A stretch of 10,472 nt of DNA from Gaiellasilicea sp038324115 (lineage in GTDB: Bacteria > Actinomycetota > Thermoleophilia > Gaiellales > Gaiellaceae). The stretch covers positions 1-10,472 of the forward strand of contig JBBQHQ010000092.1 of NCBI GenBank assembly GCA_038324115.1, read 5' to 3'. A model generated the notes under the pieces. The model did no database searches, was not told where the DNA came from, and worked only from the letters and a program-made list of their open reading frames with translations. Made by a program: the position numbers and the translations under genes. Below are positions 1 through 6,157 of this stretch, piece after piece. Each line of letters opens with the position of its first letter. Position 1 is the first letter of the stretch.

Positions 1-895
1 GCTGGCGCGCCTGCTCGCTGCGCTCCCGGCCGCGGGCGAGACGACGGTCGAGGCGAACCCGGAGACGATCACCCCCGAGTTGGCCGCGCTCGTGCGCGAG
101 CACGGCGTCGACCGGGTCTCGCTGGGCGCCCAGAGTTTCCAGCCGCACCTGCTCGCGACCCTCGAGCGCGCCGCCACCCCCGCGGCCGTCCGGGCCGCCG
201 TCCCGACCCTCCGCGCCGCCGGCTTCGACAACCTCTCGCTCGACCTGATCTACGGGATCCCCGGCCAGAGCGAGGACGACCTCCGCGCCGACCTCGCCGA
301 GGCGCTCGCGCTCGAGCCGGAGCATCTCTCCGCCTACGAGCTGGAGGCGAAGCCCGGGACACGTTTCACCCACGCCCACGGCGCCGAGCTCGAGCGCCAG
401 GCGGAAGCGATGGAGCGCTACTTCGAGCTGGTCGTCGAGACGCTGACCGGCGCCGGCTACCGCTGGTACGAGACCGCGAACTTCTGCCGCGCCGACTCCG
501 GCCGCGACCTCCGCTCCCGGCACAACCTCGGCTACTGGCAGGCGCGCGACTACCTCGGCGTCGGCGTCGGCGCCGTTTCGACGGTCGGCAGCCGCCGCTG
601 GCGGAACGCGCCGAGCCTGCCGCGCTACCTCGCCTCCCTCGGCCGCGGCGAGGCGCCCGCCCGCGAGCACGAGGAGCTGGACCCCGCGACGAAGGCGAGC
701 GAGCGCCTCCTGCTCGGGCTCCGGCTGGACGAGCCACTCGCGACCGCCGGTCTCGAGCAGGCGCTCGATCCGGTCGCGCTCGAGCGCCTGGAGCGGCTCG
801 GGCTCGCCGAGCGGCTCGACGGCGGCTCCCGCCTCGCGCTCACCCCGCGCGGCCGCTTCCTCGGCGGTGGGGTCACGGCCGAGCTGCTCGCCTGA
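1..895 (+). CDS. hemW: HemW-like radical SAM heme chaperone (5' truncated by window)
   Basis: This is the 3' part of a HemW (formerly 'oxygen-independent coproporphyrinogen III oxidase-like') gene. HemW is a radical SAM protein that binds heme and is thought to insert it into target proteins. The reading frame is already open at base 2 and gives 297 residues, so about 80-100 N-terminal residues, including the CxxxCxxC iron-sulfur cluster motif, lie outside the window. The visible sequence carries family signatures: EANPET near the start, RVSLGAQSF, a DLIYGIPGQ strand, then LSAYELEAKPGT, YETANFCR and RHNLGYWQARDYLGVGVGA, followed by the C-terminal winged-helix-like HemW region. It ends with TGA 39 bases before the hrcA start. 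A hemW-hrcA-dnaJ order is common in actinobacteria and Gram-positives. The assignment to HemW rather than true HemN rests on the C-terminal motifs and this neighbourhood. Confidence 0.93.
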   Translation, partial: LARLLAALPAAGETTVEANPETITPELAALVREHGVDRVSLGAQSFQPHLLATLERAATPAAVRAAVPTLRAAGFDNLSLDLIYGIPGQSEDDLRADLAEALALEPEHLSAYELEAKPGTRFTHAHGAELERQAEAMERYFELVVETLTGAGYRWYETANFCRADSGRDLRSRHNLGYWQARDYLGVGVGAVSTVGSRRWRNAPSLPRYLASLGRGEAPAREHEELDPATKASERLLLGLRLDEPLATAGLEQALDPVALERLERLGLAERLDGGSRLALTPRGRFLGGGVTAELLA

Positions 896-918
896 GTGCT
901 TCCCGCCGGGCCGCTGGC

Positions 919-924
919 TAGAGT
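919..924 (+). promoter_or_regulatory. Candidate -10 box for hrcA (TAGAGT)
   Basis: TAGAGT fits the actinobacterial TANNNT -10 consensus and ends 10 bases before the hrcA ATG at 935. A transcript starting about 7 bases after the box would have almost no leader. No convincing -35 hexamer is visible, and no Shine-Dalgarno sequence precedes the ATG. The call rests on the same arrangement recurring upstream of dnaJ, phoH and deoC. Confidence 0.45.
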
Positions 925-934
925 TCGTCCGGAC

Positions 935-1960
935 ATGCACGAGCTCTCCGAGCGGAAACGCGACATCCTTCGGCGCGTTGTCGAGGAGTTCATCGCGACC
1001 GGGGAGCCGGTCGGCTCGAAGGCGCTCGTCGAGCGGTCGAAGCTCCCCGTCTCGCCCTCGACCGTGCGGAACGAGCTCGCCGAGCTGGAGACGCTCGGAT
1101 TCCTCACCCATCCGCACACCTCGGCGGGCCGCGTCCCGACCGACTCCGGCTACCGCTTCTACGCCGACGAGGTGCTGGCCCGGCCCGACGTCCGTCCCTC
1201 CCGCTTCCCGCTCGACCTGACCACGATGCGGAGCGAGATCGAGGGCGCGCTCCAGTCGACGACGGAGATGCTCTCGCAGGTGACGCGGCTGCTGGCGCTC
1301 GTCTCGGCGCCGAGGATCGAGACGGCGAGCGTCCGCCACATCGAGGTGCTCCTGCTCCAGCCGGCAATGGTTATGGTCGTGACGATCACCTCGACCGGCG
1401 GCGTCGCGAAGCGGCTCTTCGAGTTCCCCTCACCCGTCGACGCGGGTCTCGCCGCCTGGGCGAACGAGTACCTGAACGAGCGGCTCGACGGCGTCCAGCT
1501 CGGCACCCACATGCTCCGCCGCCGGATCGAGGACGAGGGCCTCTCGCCCCGTGAGCAGGCGTTCCTCGACGCGCTCCGGCCCGCGTTCGTGGAGCTCGCC
1601 GCCCCGACCACGCAGGCCTTCTACGTCGGCGGCGCCGCCTCGCTTCTCGACGACGTCCGCCCGGAGGAGCTCGAGGCGTGCCGCCGGCTCCTCTCCGTGC
1701 TCGAGCAGCGCGCGGCCGTGCTGGAGCTGATGACCGACTCGTTCGATGCCCGCCGGCCGTACGTCCGGATCGGGCTCGACCATCCCGGCCTCCAGAGCGT
1801 CTCGCTCGTCGGCGCGACCTACGGGCTCGCCAATCGCACCCTCGGCACCGTCGGCCTGCTCGGCCCGATCCGGATGGACTACGCGAAGGCGGTCAGCACC
1901 GTCCGGGCGGCTTCCGCCGAGCTCTCGCGGCTCGTCGAGACGGCGTACGAGGAGAGCTGA
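935..1960 (+). CDS. hrcA: Heat-inducible transcription repressor HrcA
   Basis: HrcA is the DNA-binding repressor that holds class I heat-shock genes off by binding the CIRCE operator; GroEL modulates its activity. The 341-residue product matches the usual family length (about 340). Residues 1 to about 75 form the N-terminal winged helix, with ERKRDILRRVVEEFI, GEPVGSKALVE and STVRNELAELETLGFL. The diagnostic HTSAGRVPTDSGYRFY stretch follows, then a GAF-like middle domain and a C-terminal end with IGLDHPGLQSVSLVGATY and GPIRMDYAKAVSTV. I chose the ATG at 935 because MHELSERKRDIL matches the normal HrcA N-terminus. An in-frame GTG at 896 would add 13 unconserved residues overlapping the promoter region. 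dnaJ follows after 21 bases. No complete CIRCE element is visible here, so its targets, possibly groEL elsewhere, are not shown by this window. Confidence 0.95.
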   Translation: MHELSERKRDILRRVVEEFIATGEPVGSKALVERSKLPVSPSTVRNELAELETLGFLTHPHTSAGRVPTDSGYRFYADEVLARPDVRPSRFPLDLTTMRSEIEGALQSTTEMLSQVTRLLALVSAPRIETASVRHIEVLLLQPAMVMVVTITSTGGVAKRLFEFPSPVDAGLAAWANEYLNERLDGVQLGTHMLRRRIEDEGLSPREQAFLDALRPAFVELAAPTTQAFYVGGAASLLDDVRPEELEACRRLLSVLEQRAAVLELMTDSFDARRPYVRIGLDHPGLQSVSLVGATYGLANRTLGTVGLLGPIRMDYAKAVSTVRAASAELSRLVETAYEES

Positions 1961-1969
1961 CCCCCCAGC

Positions 1970-1975
1970 TAGGCT
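1970..1975 (+). promoter_or_regulatory. Candidate -10 box for dnaJ, leaderless (TAGGCT)
   Basis: TAGGCT ends 6 bases before the dnaJ ATG at 1982, so a start site 7 bases downstream would coincide with the A of ATG and give a leaderless mRNA. It lies in the 21-base gap after the hrcA stop. No -35 box is apparent. Read-through from hrcA is equally possible. Confidence 0.5.
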
Positions 1976-1981
1976 GACCCG

Positions 1982-3100
1982 ATGGCCACCGCCGAACGGG
2001 ATTACTACGAGCTGCTCGGGGTCGCGCGCGGCGCGAGCGACGCAGAGATCAAGAAGGCGTTCCGCAGGCTCGCGCGTGAGCTGCACCCCGACGTCTCCCA
2101 GGAGCCGGACGCCCAGGAGCGTTTCCGCGCGGTCGCCGAGGCCTACGAGGTGCTCTCGAACGCGGAGCAGCGGCGGCTCTACGACCAGTACGGCCACGCC
2201 GGGCTGAAGCGGAGCGGCTTCTCGCCCGGCCACACGGACTTCGGCAACCTCGGCGACATCTTCTCGGCCTTCTTCGGCGAGGATCTGATGGGGCGCGCCG
2301 GCCGTGCCGGGGCGAGCCGCGGGGCCGACCTCGGCGCCGCAGTCCAGATCGACCTCTCCGACGCCTACACCGGCGTCAACCGCCGCGTCGAGCTCGAGGT
2401 CGCGCAGACCTGCGAGCGCTGCGCCGGGGACGGCGCCGAGCCGGGAACGACGCCGATCACCTGCGGCACCTGCGCCGGCGCCGGCCGCGTCCAGCAGGTC
2501 TCGCGGAGCGTCTTCGGCGAGTTCGTGCGCGCCCACGTCTGCCCGACCTGCTCCGGAAGCGGCCGGGTCGCCGAGACGCCGTGCGAGGAGTGCCAGGGGC
2601 AGGGTCGGAACCTGCGCGTCAAGTCTCTCGACGTCGAGATCCCCGCCGGCATCCACAGCGGCCAGCAGATCCGGATCAGGGGCGAGGGGCACGCCGGCAC
2701 GAACGGGGCGCCCGCCGGTGACCTCTACGTCGAGGTGCACGTCTCCCGGGACGAGCGATTCGAGCGCGACGGCGACGACATCCTCGCCAGCGTCGACCTG
2801 ACGATCGTCCAGGCCGCCCTCGGCGCGACCGTGAGCGTGCCGACGCTCGACGGCGAGGCGGAGCTCGAGTTCGCGCCCGGCACCCAGCCCGGCGAGCTGC
2901 GCGTCCTCCGCGGCAAGGGCATGCCGGGCCTCCAGCGCTTCGGCCGCGGCGACCAGCGCGTCCTCGTCAACGTGAACGTCCCGCGCAAGCTCACCGACGA
3001 GCAGCGCGACCTTCTCGAGCAGTTCGAGGGGCATTCCACCGAGGAGACCTATCGCCGCGACGAGGGCTTCTTCGAGAAGCTCAGAAACGCGCTCCGCTAG
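1982..3100 (+). CDS. dnaJ: Molecular chaperone DnaJ (type I, DnaJ2-like)
   Basis: DnaJ is a cytoplasmic co-chaperone that delivers clients to DnaK and stimulates its ATPase. The protein has 372 residues and all type I parts. The J domain is at about residues 7-72, with the HPD motif at 35-37. A short G/F linker (about 78-112) contains GDIFSAFFGED. The zinc-binding domain has four CxxCxGxG modules starting at Cys144, Cys161, Cys187 and Cys201 (CERCAGDG, CGTCAGAG, CPTCSGSG, CEECQGQG). A C-terminal substrate-binding region follows, ending in an FEKL-type tail. The G/F linker is rather poor in Gly-Phe repeats. The gene sits directly behind hrcA without grpE or dnaK, which is the setting of the second DnaJ (DnaJ2) of actinobacteria; whether a second dnaJ exists beside dnaK cannot be seen here. 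prmA begins on the next base after the stop. Confidence 0.97.
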   Translation: MATAERDYYELLGVARGASDAEIKKAFRRLARELHPDVSQEPDAQERFRAVAEAYEVLSNAEQRRLYDQYGHAGLKRSGFSPGHTDFGNLGDIFSAFFGEDLMGRAGRAGASRGADLGAAVQIDLSDAYTGVNRRVELEVAQTCERCAGDGAEPGTTPITCGTCAGAGRVQQVSRSVFGEFVRAHVCPTCSGSGRVAETPCEECQGQGRNLRVKSLDVEIPAGIHSGQQIRIRGEGHAGTNGAPAGDLYVEVHVSRDERFERDGDDILASVDLTIVQAALGATVSVPTLDGEAELEFAPGTQPGELRVLRGKGMPGLQRFGRGDQRVLVNVNVPRKLTDEQRDLLEQFEGHSTEETYRRDEGFFEKLRNALR

Positions 3101-3862
3101 ATGAGCCTCCTGCGCCGCGTCTCCATCACCGTGCCGGACGCACGGGCCGAGCAGGCTCGCGCCGTGATGATCGAGCTCTTTCCCGACGGCTTCGAAGAGA
3201 TTGACGGGACGGGGGGCGTCGAGCTCGCCGCATACACCAACGCCGCCGGCGAGGAGCGGATCTGGCAGGCGTTCGGCGGCGCGGCTGCGACCGACGTCGA
3301 GGAGGGCTGGGAGGAGCGCTGGCGCCAGTTCCACAAGCCGGTCCGCGTCGGCTCGCTCTGGATCGGTCCGCCCTGGGAGACCCCGGATGCGGACGCGCTC
3401 GCGGTCGTGATCGACCCGGGCCGCGCCTTCGGCACCGGCGGCCACCCGACCACGCAGCTCTGCCTCCAGCTCCTGGAGCAGGAGGAGCGGACGAGCGTGC
3501 TCGACGTGGGCTGCGGCTCCGGGGTGCTCGCGATCGCGGCGGCGAAGCTCGGCTTCGAGCCCGTCCACGGCTTCGACTTCGACCCGCAGGCCGTCGAGGC
3601 GACCGAGCGGAACGCTCTCGAGAACGAGGTCAGGGTCACCGTCTCGCTCGCAGACCTGCACGCGGGCGACCTGCCCGAGAGCGGGCTCGCGCTCGCGAAC
3701 ATCGCCGGTGCCGCGGTCGAGGAGCTCGGGCCGCGGCTCCGTTCCGGGCGGGCGATCACCTCGGGCTACCTCGTCTCGGACGAGCCCGAGCTCGAGGGCT
3801 ACCGGCGCGAGCGCCGGGTCTCGGAAGGCGGCTGGGCCGCCGATCTCCACGTCCGCCGATAG
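3101..3862 (+). CDS. prmA: Ribosomal protein L11 methyltransferase PrmA
   Basis: PrmA uses S-adenosylmethionine to trimethylate lysines and the N-terminus of ribosomal protein L11. The 253-residue protein shows the class I methyltransferase core. FGTGGHPTT (FGTG-H-TT, residues 110-118) is specific to PrmA, DVGCGSG (135-141) is SAM-binding motif I, FDFDPQAVEATERNA is the acidic strand, and ANIAG around Asn200 stands where the catalytic NI-type motif is expected. It is shorter than the roughly 290-residue E. coli enzyme, mostly in the N-terminal L11-binding domain and the following linker. The ATG directly abuts the dnaJ stop (TAGATG) with no Shine-Dalgarno sequence, so translational coupling to dnaJ is likely. 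The N-terminal residues LLRRVSITVPDARAEQ resemble the start of the substrate-binding domain, supporting this start. Confidence 0.93.
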   Translation: MSLLRRVSITVPDARAEQARAVMIELFPDGFEEIDGTGGVELAAYTNAAGEERIWQAFGGAAATDVEEGWEERWRQFHKPVRVGSLWIGPPWETPDADALAVVIDPGRAFGTGGHPTTQLCLQLLEQEERTSVLDVGCGSGVLAIAAAKLGFEPVHGFDFDPQAVEATERNALENEVRVTVSLADLHAGDLPESGLALANIAGAAVEELGPRLRSGRAITSGYLVSDEPELEGYRRERRVSEGGWAADLHVRR

Positions 3863-3865
3863 GCT
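3860..3865 (+). promoter_or_regulatory. Candidate -10 box before the methylthiotransferase remnant (TAGGCT)
   Basis: TAGGCT overlaps the prmA stop codon and ends 10 bases before the ATG at 3876, the same spacing as at hrcA. If it works, it may now drive hinT and the genes behind it, since the remnant ORF reaches into the hinT start. The evidence is position and resemblance to the other boxes only. Confidence 0.35.
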
Positions 3866-3875
3866 TTCCCGCTCG

Positions 3876-4013
3876 ATGGCGAGCTACTCCGTCCACTTTT
3901 TGACGGCCGACGTGATCGTCGGCTTTCCGGCCGAGGACGATGACGCCTTCGAGCGCACGGTCGAGACCGTCCGCGCCGCGACCGTCACGGAGGAGGGGAT
4001 CCGCGCTGCCTGA
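3876..4013 (+). pseudogene. Remnant of an MtaB/MiaB-family tRNA methylthiotransferase gene
   Basis: This ORF of 45 codons opens with MASYSVHFL and then reads TADVIVGFPAEDDDAFERTV. The second part closely resembles the conserved DVIVGFPGETEEDFE segment in the middle of the radical SAM domain of MtaB/MiaB methylthiotransferases, enzymes of about 400-450 residues that add a methylthio group to tRNA A37 derivatives. The first nine residues look like the beginning of such a protein just before its first cluster cysteine, and the last dozen (ATVTEEGIRAA) could be its TRAM-domain end. The cluster cysteines, the CxxxCxxC motif and most of the TRAM domain are missing, so it cannot be an active enzyme. 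The simplest reading is an ancestral mtaB between prmA and hinT that lost two internal stretches in frame. A mis-assembled contig, or a genuine short peptide, are alternatives. Its stop overlaps the hinT start by eight bases. Confidence 0.6.
3991..3998 (+). promoter_or_regulatory. Strong Shine-Dalgarno sequence for hinT
   Basis: AGGAGGGG lies 7 bases upstream of the CTG at 4006. It is the only near-perfect anti-16S match at proper spacing that I noticed before a gene in this window, and it fixes the likely hinT start on a non-standard codon. Confidence 0.6.
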
Positions 4014-4335
4014 CGACTGCCTCTTCTGCCGGCTCGTCCGCGAGGGCGACCACGTCGCCGCCGCCGACGGCTTCGTCGCGATCCGCGACATCGCCCCGCA
4101 GGCCGACACACACCTGCTCGTCTTGCCCGAGCGGCACGTCGACACGTTCCGCGACATTGCCGCGTTCCCGCCGGAGGAGGCGAAAAGGATGCTCGAGTTC
4201 GTCGCGCACGTCGCCACGGACGCCGGTCTCGAGGACTACCGGGTCGTCGTCAACGTCGGCCCGGGAGGCGGCCAGACCGTGTTCCACCTGCACTGGCACG
4301 TCCTGGGTGGGACAATCAGCGGGATGCCCGCATGA
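4006..4335 (+). CDS. hinT: HIT family nucleotide-binding protein (HinT type)
   Basis: Histidine triad proteins of the HinT branch hydrolyse purine nucleoside phosphoramidates. The product of about 109 residues begins LPDDCLFCRLV, matching the usual (M)PDCLFCRI start with its CxxC pair. It continues with AIRDIAPQADTHLLVLPERHV and GGGQTVFHLHWHVLGG; the triad histidines are His94, His96 and His98. The ending GGTISGMPA also matches the HinT C-terminus. The only conventional in-frame start is ATG at 3940, which would add 22 unconserved, Arg/Ser/Pro-rich residues and has no good ribosome site. The CTG at 4006 lies exactly where the family starts and 7 bases after AGGAGGGG, so I take CTG as the start. 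The yqeY start overlaps the stop (ATGA). A start at 3940 cannot be excluded. Confidence 0.88.
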   Translation: MPDDCLFCRLVREGDHVAAADGFVAIRDIAPQADTHLLVLPERHVDTFRDIAAFPPEEAKRMLEFVAHVATDAGLEDYRVVVNVGPGGGQTVFHLHWHVLGGTISGMPA

Positions 4336-4781
4336 GCGACACCCTGATCGTCGAGATCAAGTCCCAGCTCGAGGACGCGATGCGCCAGCGCGACGACGCG
4401 CGCCGCGACACGCTCCGGCTGATTCTCTCCAGCCTCCAGGGCGCCGAGAAGGAGCTGCAGCGGCCGCTCTCGGAGGACGAGGAGCTCCAGGTCCTCCAGC
4501 GGGAGCGGAAGAAGCGGGTCGAGGCCGCGGAGGCCTTCCGAAACGCCGGGCGCGACGAGCAGGCCGACAAAGAGGAGGCCGAGCTCGACGTGCTCGAGGA
4601 GTTCATGCCCGAGCCGCTCTCCGAGGACGAGCTCGAGGAGATCGTGGACAACGTGATCGCCGAGGTCGGCGCCACGAGCATGCGCGAGATCGGCCGCGTG
4701 ATGGCCGACGTGATGCCGCAGGTCGCCGGCCGCGCCGACGGCTCCGCGGTCAGCCAGATCGTGCGCGAGAAGCTGGCCTAG
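4332..4781 (+). CDS. yqeY: GatB/YqeY domain-containing protein
   Basis: This is a small cytoplasmic protein of the YqeY family (149 residues, the normal size), related to the C-terminal tail domain of the GatB/E tRNA amidotransferase subunits. Its exact role in bacteria is unresolved; tRNA binding is suspected from the domain. Residues 1 to about 90 are helical and highly charged, with RRDTLRLILSSLQGAEKEL and LQRERKKRVEAAEAFRNAGR. The family hallmark follows: ELDVLEEFMPEPLSEDELEEIV, then MREIGRVMADVMPQVAGRADGSAVSQIV. The ATG overlaps the hinT stop in an ATGA, so coupled translation is likely. phoH follows after 42 bases. Confidence 0.93.
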   Translation: MSDTLIVEIKSQLEDAMRQRDDARRDTLRLILSSLQGAEKELQRPLSEDEELQVLQRERKKRVEAAEAFRNAGRDEQADKEEAELDVLEEFMPEPLSEDELEEIVDNVIAEVGATSMREIGRVMADVMPQVAGRADGSAVSQIVREKLA

Positions 4782-4809
4782 CGCGGGGGCGTCCGCACCG
4801 CGCCGCGCC

Positions 4810-4815
4810 TACACT
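4810..4815 (+). promoter_or_regulatory. Candidate -10 box for phoH (TACACT)
   Basis: TACACT ends 8 bases before the phoH ATG at 4824 and is identical to the box before deoC. It is placed for a leaderless or nearly leaderless transcript and could start a phoH-ybeY-dgkA-cdd-era transcript. No -35 hexamer is obvious. Confidence 0.5.
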
Positions 4816-4823
4816 GGGCCGCG

Positions 4824-5783
4824 ATGCAGGAAGTTCTCTCCGTCCCGAACGAGGTCGCGGCCGAGCTCGCCGGCGTGGGCGACGGTGTCCTCGACGCACT
4901 CCGCGCGCGCCTCCACTGCACGCTCCGGCTCCGCGGCAACCAACTGACGATCGAGGGCGCCGACGACCAGGTCGCGGCCGCGCGCGCGGTCGTGGTCGAG
5001 CTGGTCGAGCTGGTCGAGCGCGGGCACGAGATCGGGCCGGAGACGGTCGGCGCCGTCGTCTCGGCGCTCGACCAGGCCGAGGACATCCGCGAGGCGATGG
5101 ACGACGTGGTCTGGCGCCACCGCGGCAAGCGGATCTCGCCGAAGACCGTGACCCAGAAGCGCTACGTCGATTCGATCCGCAACAGCACCGTCACCTTCGG
5201 AATCGGCCCCGCCGGTACCGGGAAGACCTACCTCGCGATGGCGCTCGCAGTCGCCGCGCTCTCCGACCGGCAGGTCGGGAGGATCATCCTGACGCGCCCC
5301 GCCGTCGAGGCCGGTGAGCGGCTCGGCTTCCTCCCGGGCGACATGCTCGCCAAGATCGACCCCTACCTGCGCCCGCTCTTCGACGCGCTCTACGACATGC
5401 TCGACCCGGAGAAGCTGACCGCGTTCATGGAGCGCGGGACGATCGAGGTGGCACCGCTCGCCTTCATGCGCGGCCGGACGCTGAACGACTCGTTCATCAT
5501 CCTCGACGAGGCCCAGAACACGAGCCCGGAGCAGATGCAGATGTTCCTGACGCGGCTCGGCTTCGGCTCCAGGGTCGTGATCACCGGTGACGTGACCCAG
5601 ATCGACCTCCCCCGGGAACAGGCGTCGGGCCTGATCCAGGTGCGCCAGATCCTCGGCTCGATCGACGGGATCGGCTTCGTCGAGTTCGGGCACGAGGACG
5701 TCGTCCGCCACAAGCTCGTGCAGCGGATCGTCGAGGCCTACAAGCACCACGCGGAGGAGACCGGGACCGAGCGCACACGATGA
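4824..5783 (+). CDS. phoH: PhoH family P-loop ATPase
   Basis: PhoH/PhoL-type proteins are cytoplasmic ATPases with a helicase-like fold. They are frequently linked to ybeY and era and are thought to act on RNA or ribosomes, though the substrate is not settled. The 319-residue product has an N-terminal KH-like segment (about residues 1-65, including LRLRGNQLTIEGADDQV). The central KRYVDSIRNSTVTFGIGP strand leads into Walker A GPAGTGKT (128-135). Further family motifs are ILTRPAVEAGERLGFLPGD, then Walker B ILDEAQN (Asp228-Glu229) and the sensor-like RVVITGDVTQIDLP. Size and motif order match the PhoH family throughout. The stop overlaps the ybeY ATG (ATGA), which fits a shared ribosome-maturation role. 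Confidence 0.96.
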   Translation: MQEVLSVPNEVAAELAGVGDGVLDALRARLHCTLRLRGNQLTIEGADDQVAAARAVVVELVELVERGHEIGPETVGAVVSALDQAEDIREAMDDVVWRHRGKRISPKTVTQKRYVDSIRNSTVTFGIGPAGTGKTYLAMALAVAALSDRQVGRIILTRPAVEAGERLGFLPGDMLAKIDPYLRPLFDALYDMLDPEKLTAFMERGTIEVAPLAFMRGRTLNDSFIILDEAQNTSPEQMQMFLTRLGFGSRVVITGDVTQIDLPREQASGLIQVRQILGSIDGIGFVEFGHEDVVRHKLVQRIVEAYKHHAEETGTERTR

Positions 5784-6157
5784 CCGTCGCCGTCGAGGTC
5801 GAGAACCGGAGCGGGGTGGAGGTGGACGAGGCCGCCGCCGTGGAGCTCGCCCGTCAGGCCCTCGCGGCCGAGGGCGTCGAGGACGGGGAGCTCGGGCTCA
5901 GCTTCGTCGGGCCGGACGAGATCCGCTCCCTGAAGGCGCAGCATCTCGGGATCGACGAGGCCACGGACGTCCTCTCGTTTCCGCTGGACGGGCGCGAGGA
6001 GCTGCCGGAGGAGCTGCCCCGCGCGCTCGGCGACCTCGTCCTCTGCCCACAGGTCGTGGGCGAGGCCTGGCGCGAGCCGCTCGTGCACGGGATCCTCCAC
6101 CTGCTCGGCTACGACCACGGCGCCGCAATGGAGGCCCGGGAGCAGGCGCTCCGATGA
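5780..6157 (+). CDS. ybeY: Endoribonuclease/rRNA maturation factor YbeY
   Basis: YbeY is a metal-dependent single-strand RNase involved in 16S rRNA 3' end maturation and ribosome quality control. The signature HGILHLLGYDH with His103, His107 and His113 gives the three zinc ligands, and ATDVLSFPLDG is the conserved core strand. At 125 residues it is shorter than the usual 150 or so: the helix between GDLVLCPQVV and the histidine motif is reduced to about ten residues, and the tail is short. The start is set by the ATGA overlap with phoH, and the stop overlaps the next gene in the same way. All zinc ligands are present, so activity is plausible. Confidence 0.93.
   Translation: MTVAVEVENRSGVEVDEAAAVELARQALAAEGVEDGELGLSFVGPDEIRSLKAQHLGIDEATDVLSFPLDGREELPEELPRALGDLVLCPQVVGEAWREPLVHGILHLLGYDHGAAMEAREQALR

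Noticed and set aside
894..900. GAGTGCT, matching the right half of a CIRCE operator just upstream of hrcA
   Set aside because: The left arm (TTAGCACTC) is absent at the required 9-base spacing, and the bases overlap the hemW stop; a 7-base match is likely by chance.
1430..3850. Antisense open frame of 806 codons on the minus strand across hrcA, dnaJ and prmA
   Set aside because: It lies wholly opposite three well-recognised genes, has low-complexity Ala/Arg/Leu/Asp/Glu composition and no recognisable motif. Long antisense frames are expected in very GC-rich coding DNA.
4994..5018. Tandem 9-base repeat GGTCGAGCT in phoH (encoding VELVELVE)
   Set aside because: Two full copies and a partial one within a conserved helix; explained by codon bias on a repetitive helical segment.
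4157..5317. 386-codon + strand frame overlapping hinT, yqeY and phoH
   Set aside because: Arg/Gly/Ala-rich composition and complete overlap with three recognised genes in another frame; a GC-bias shadow.
6139..6152. GGAGC/GCTCC small hairpin right before the lipid kinase start
   Set aside because: Inside the ybeY coding region, 5-bp stem only; common by chance at this GC content.
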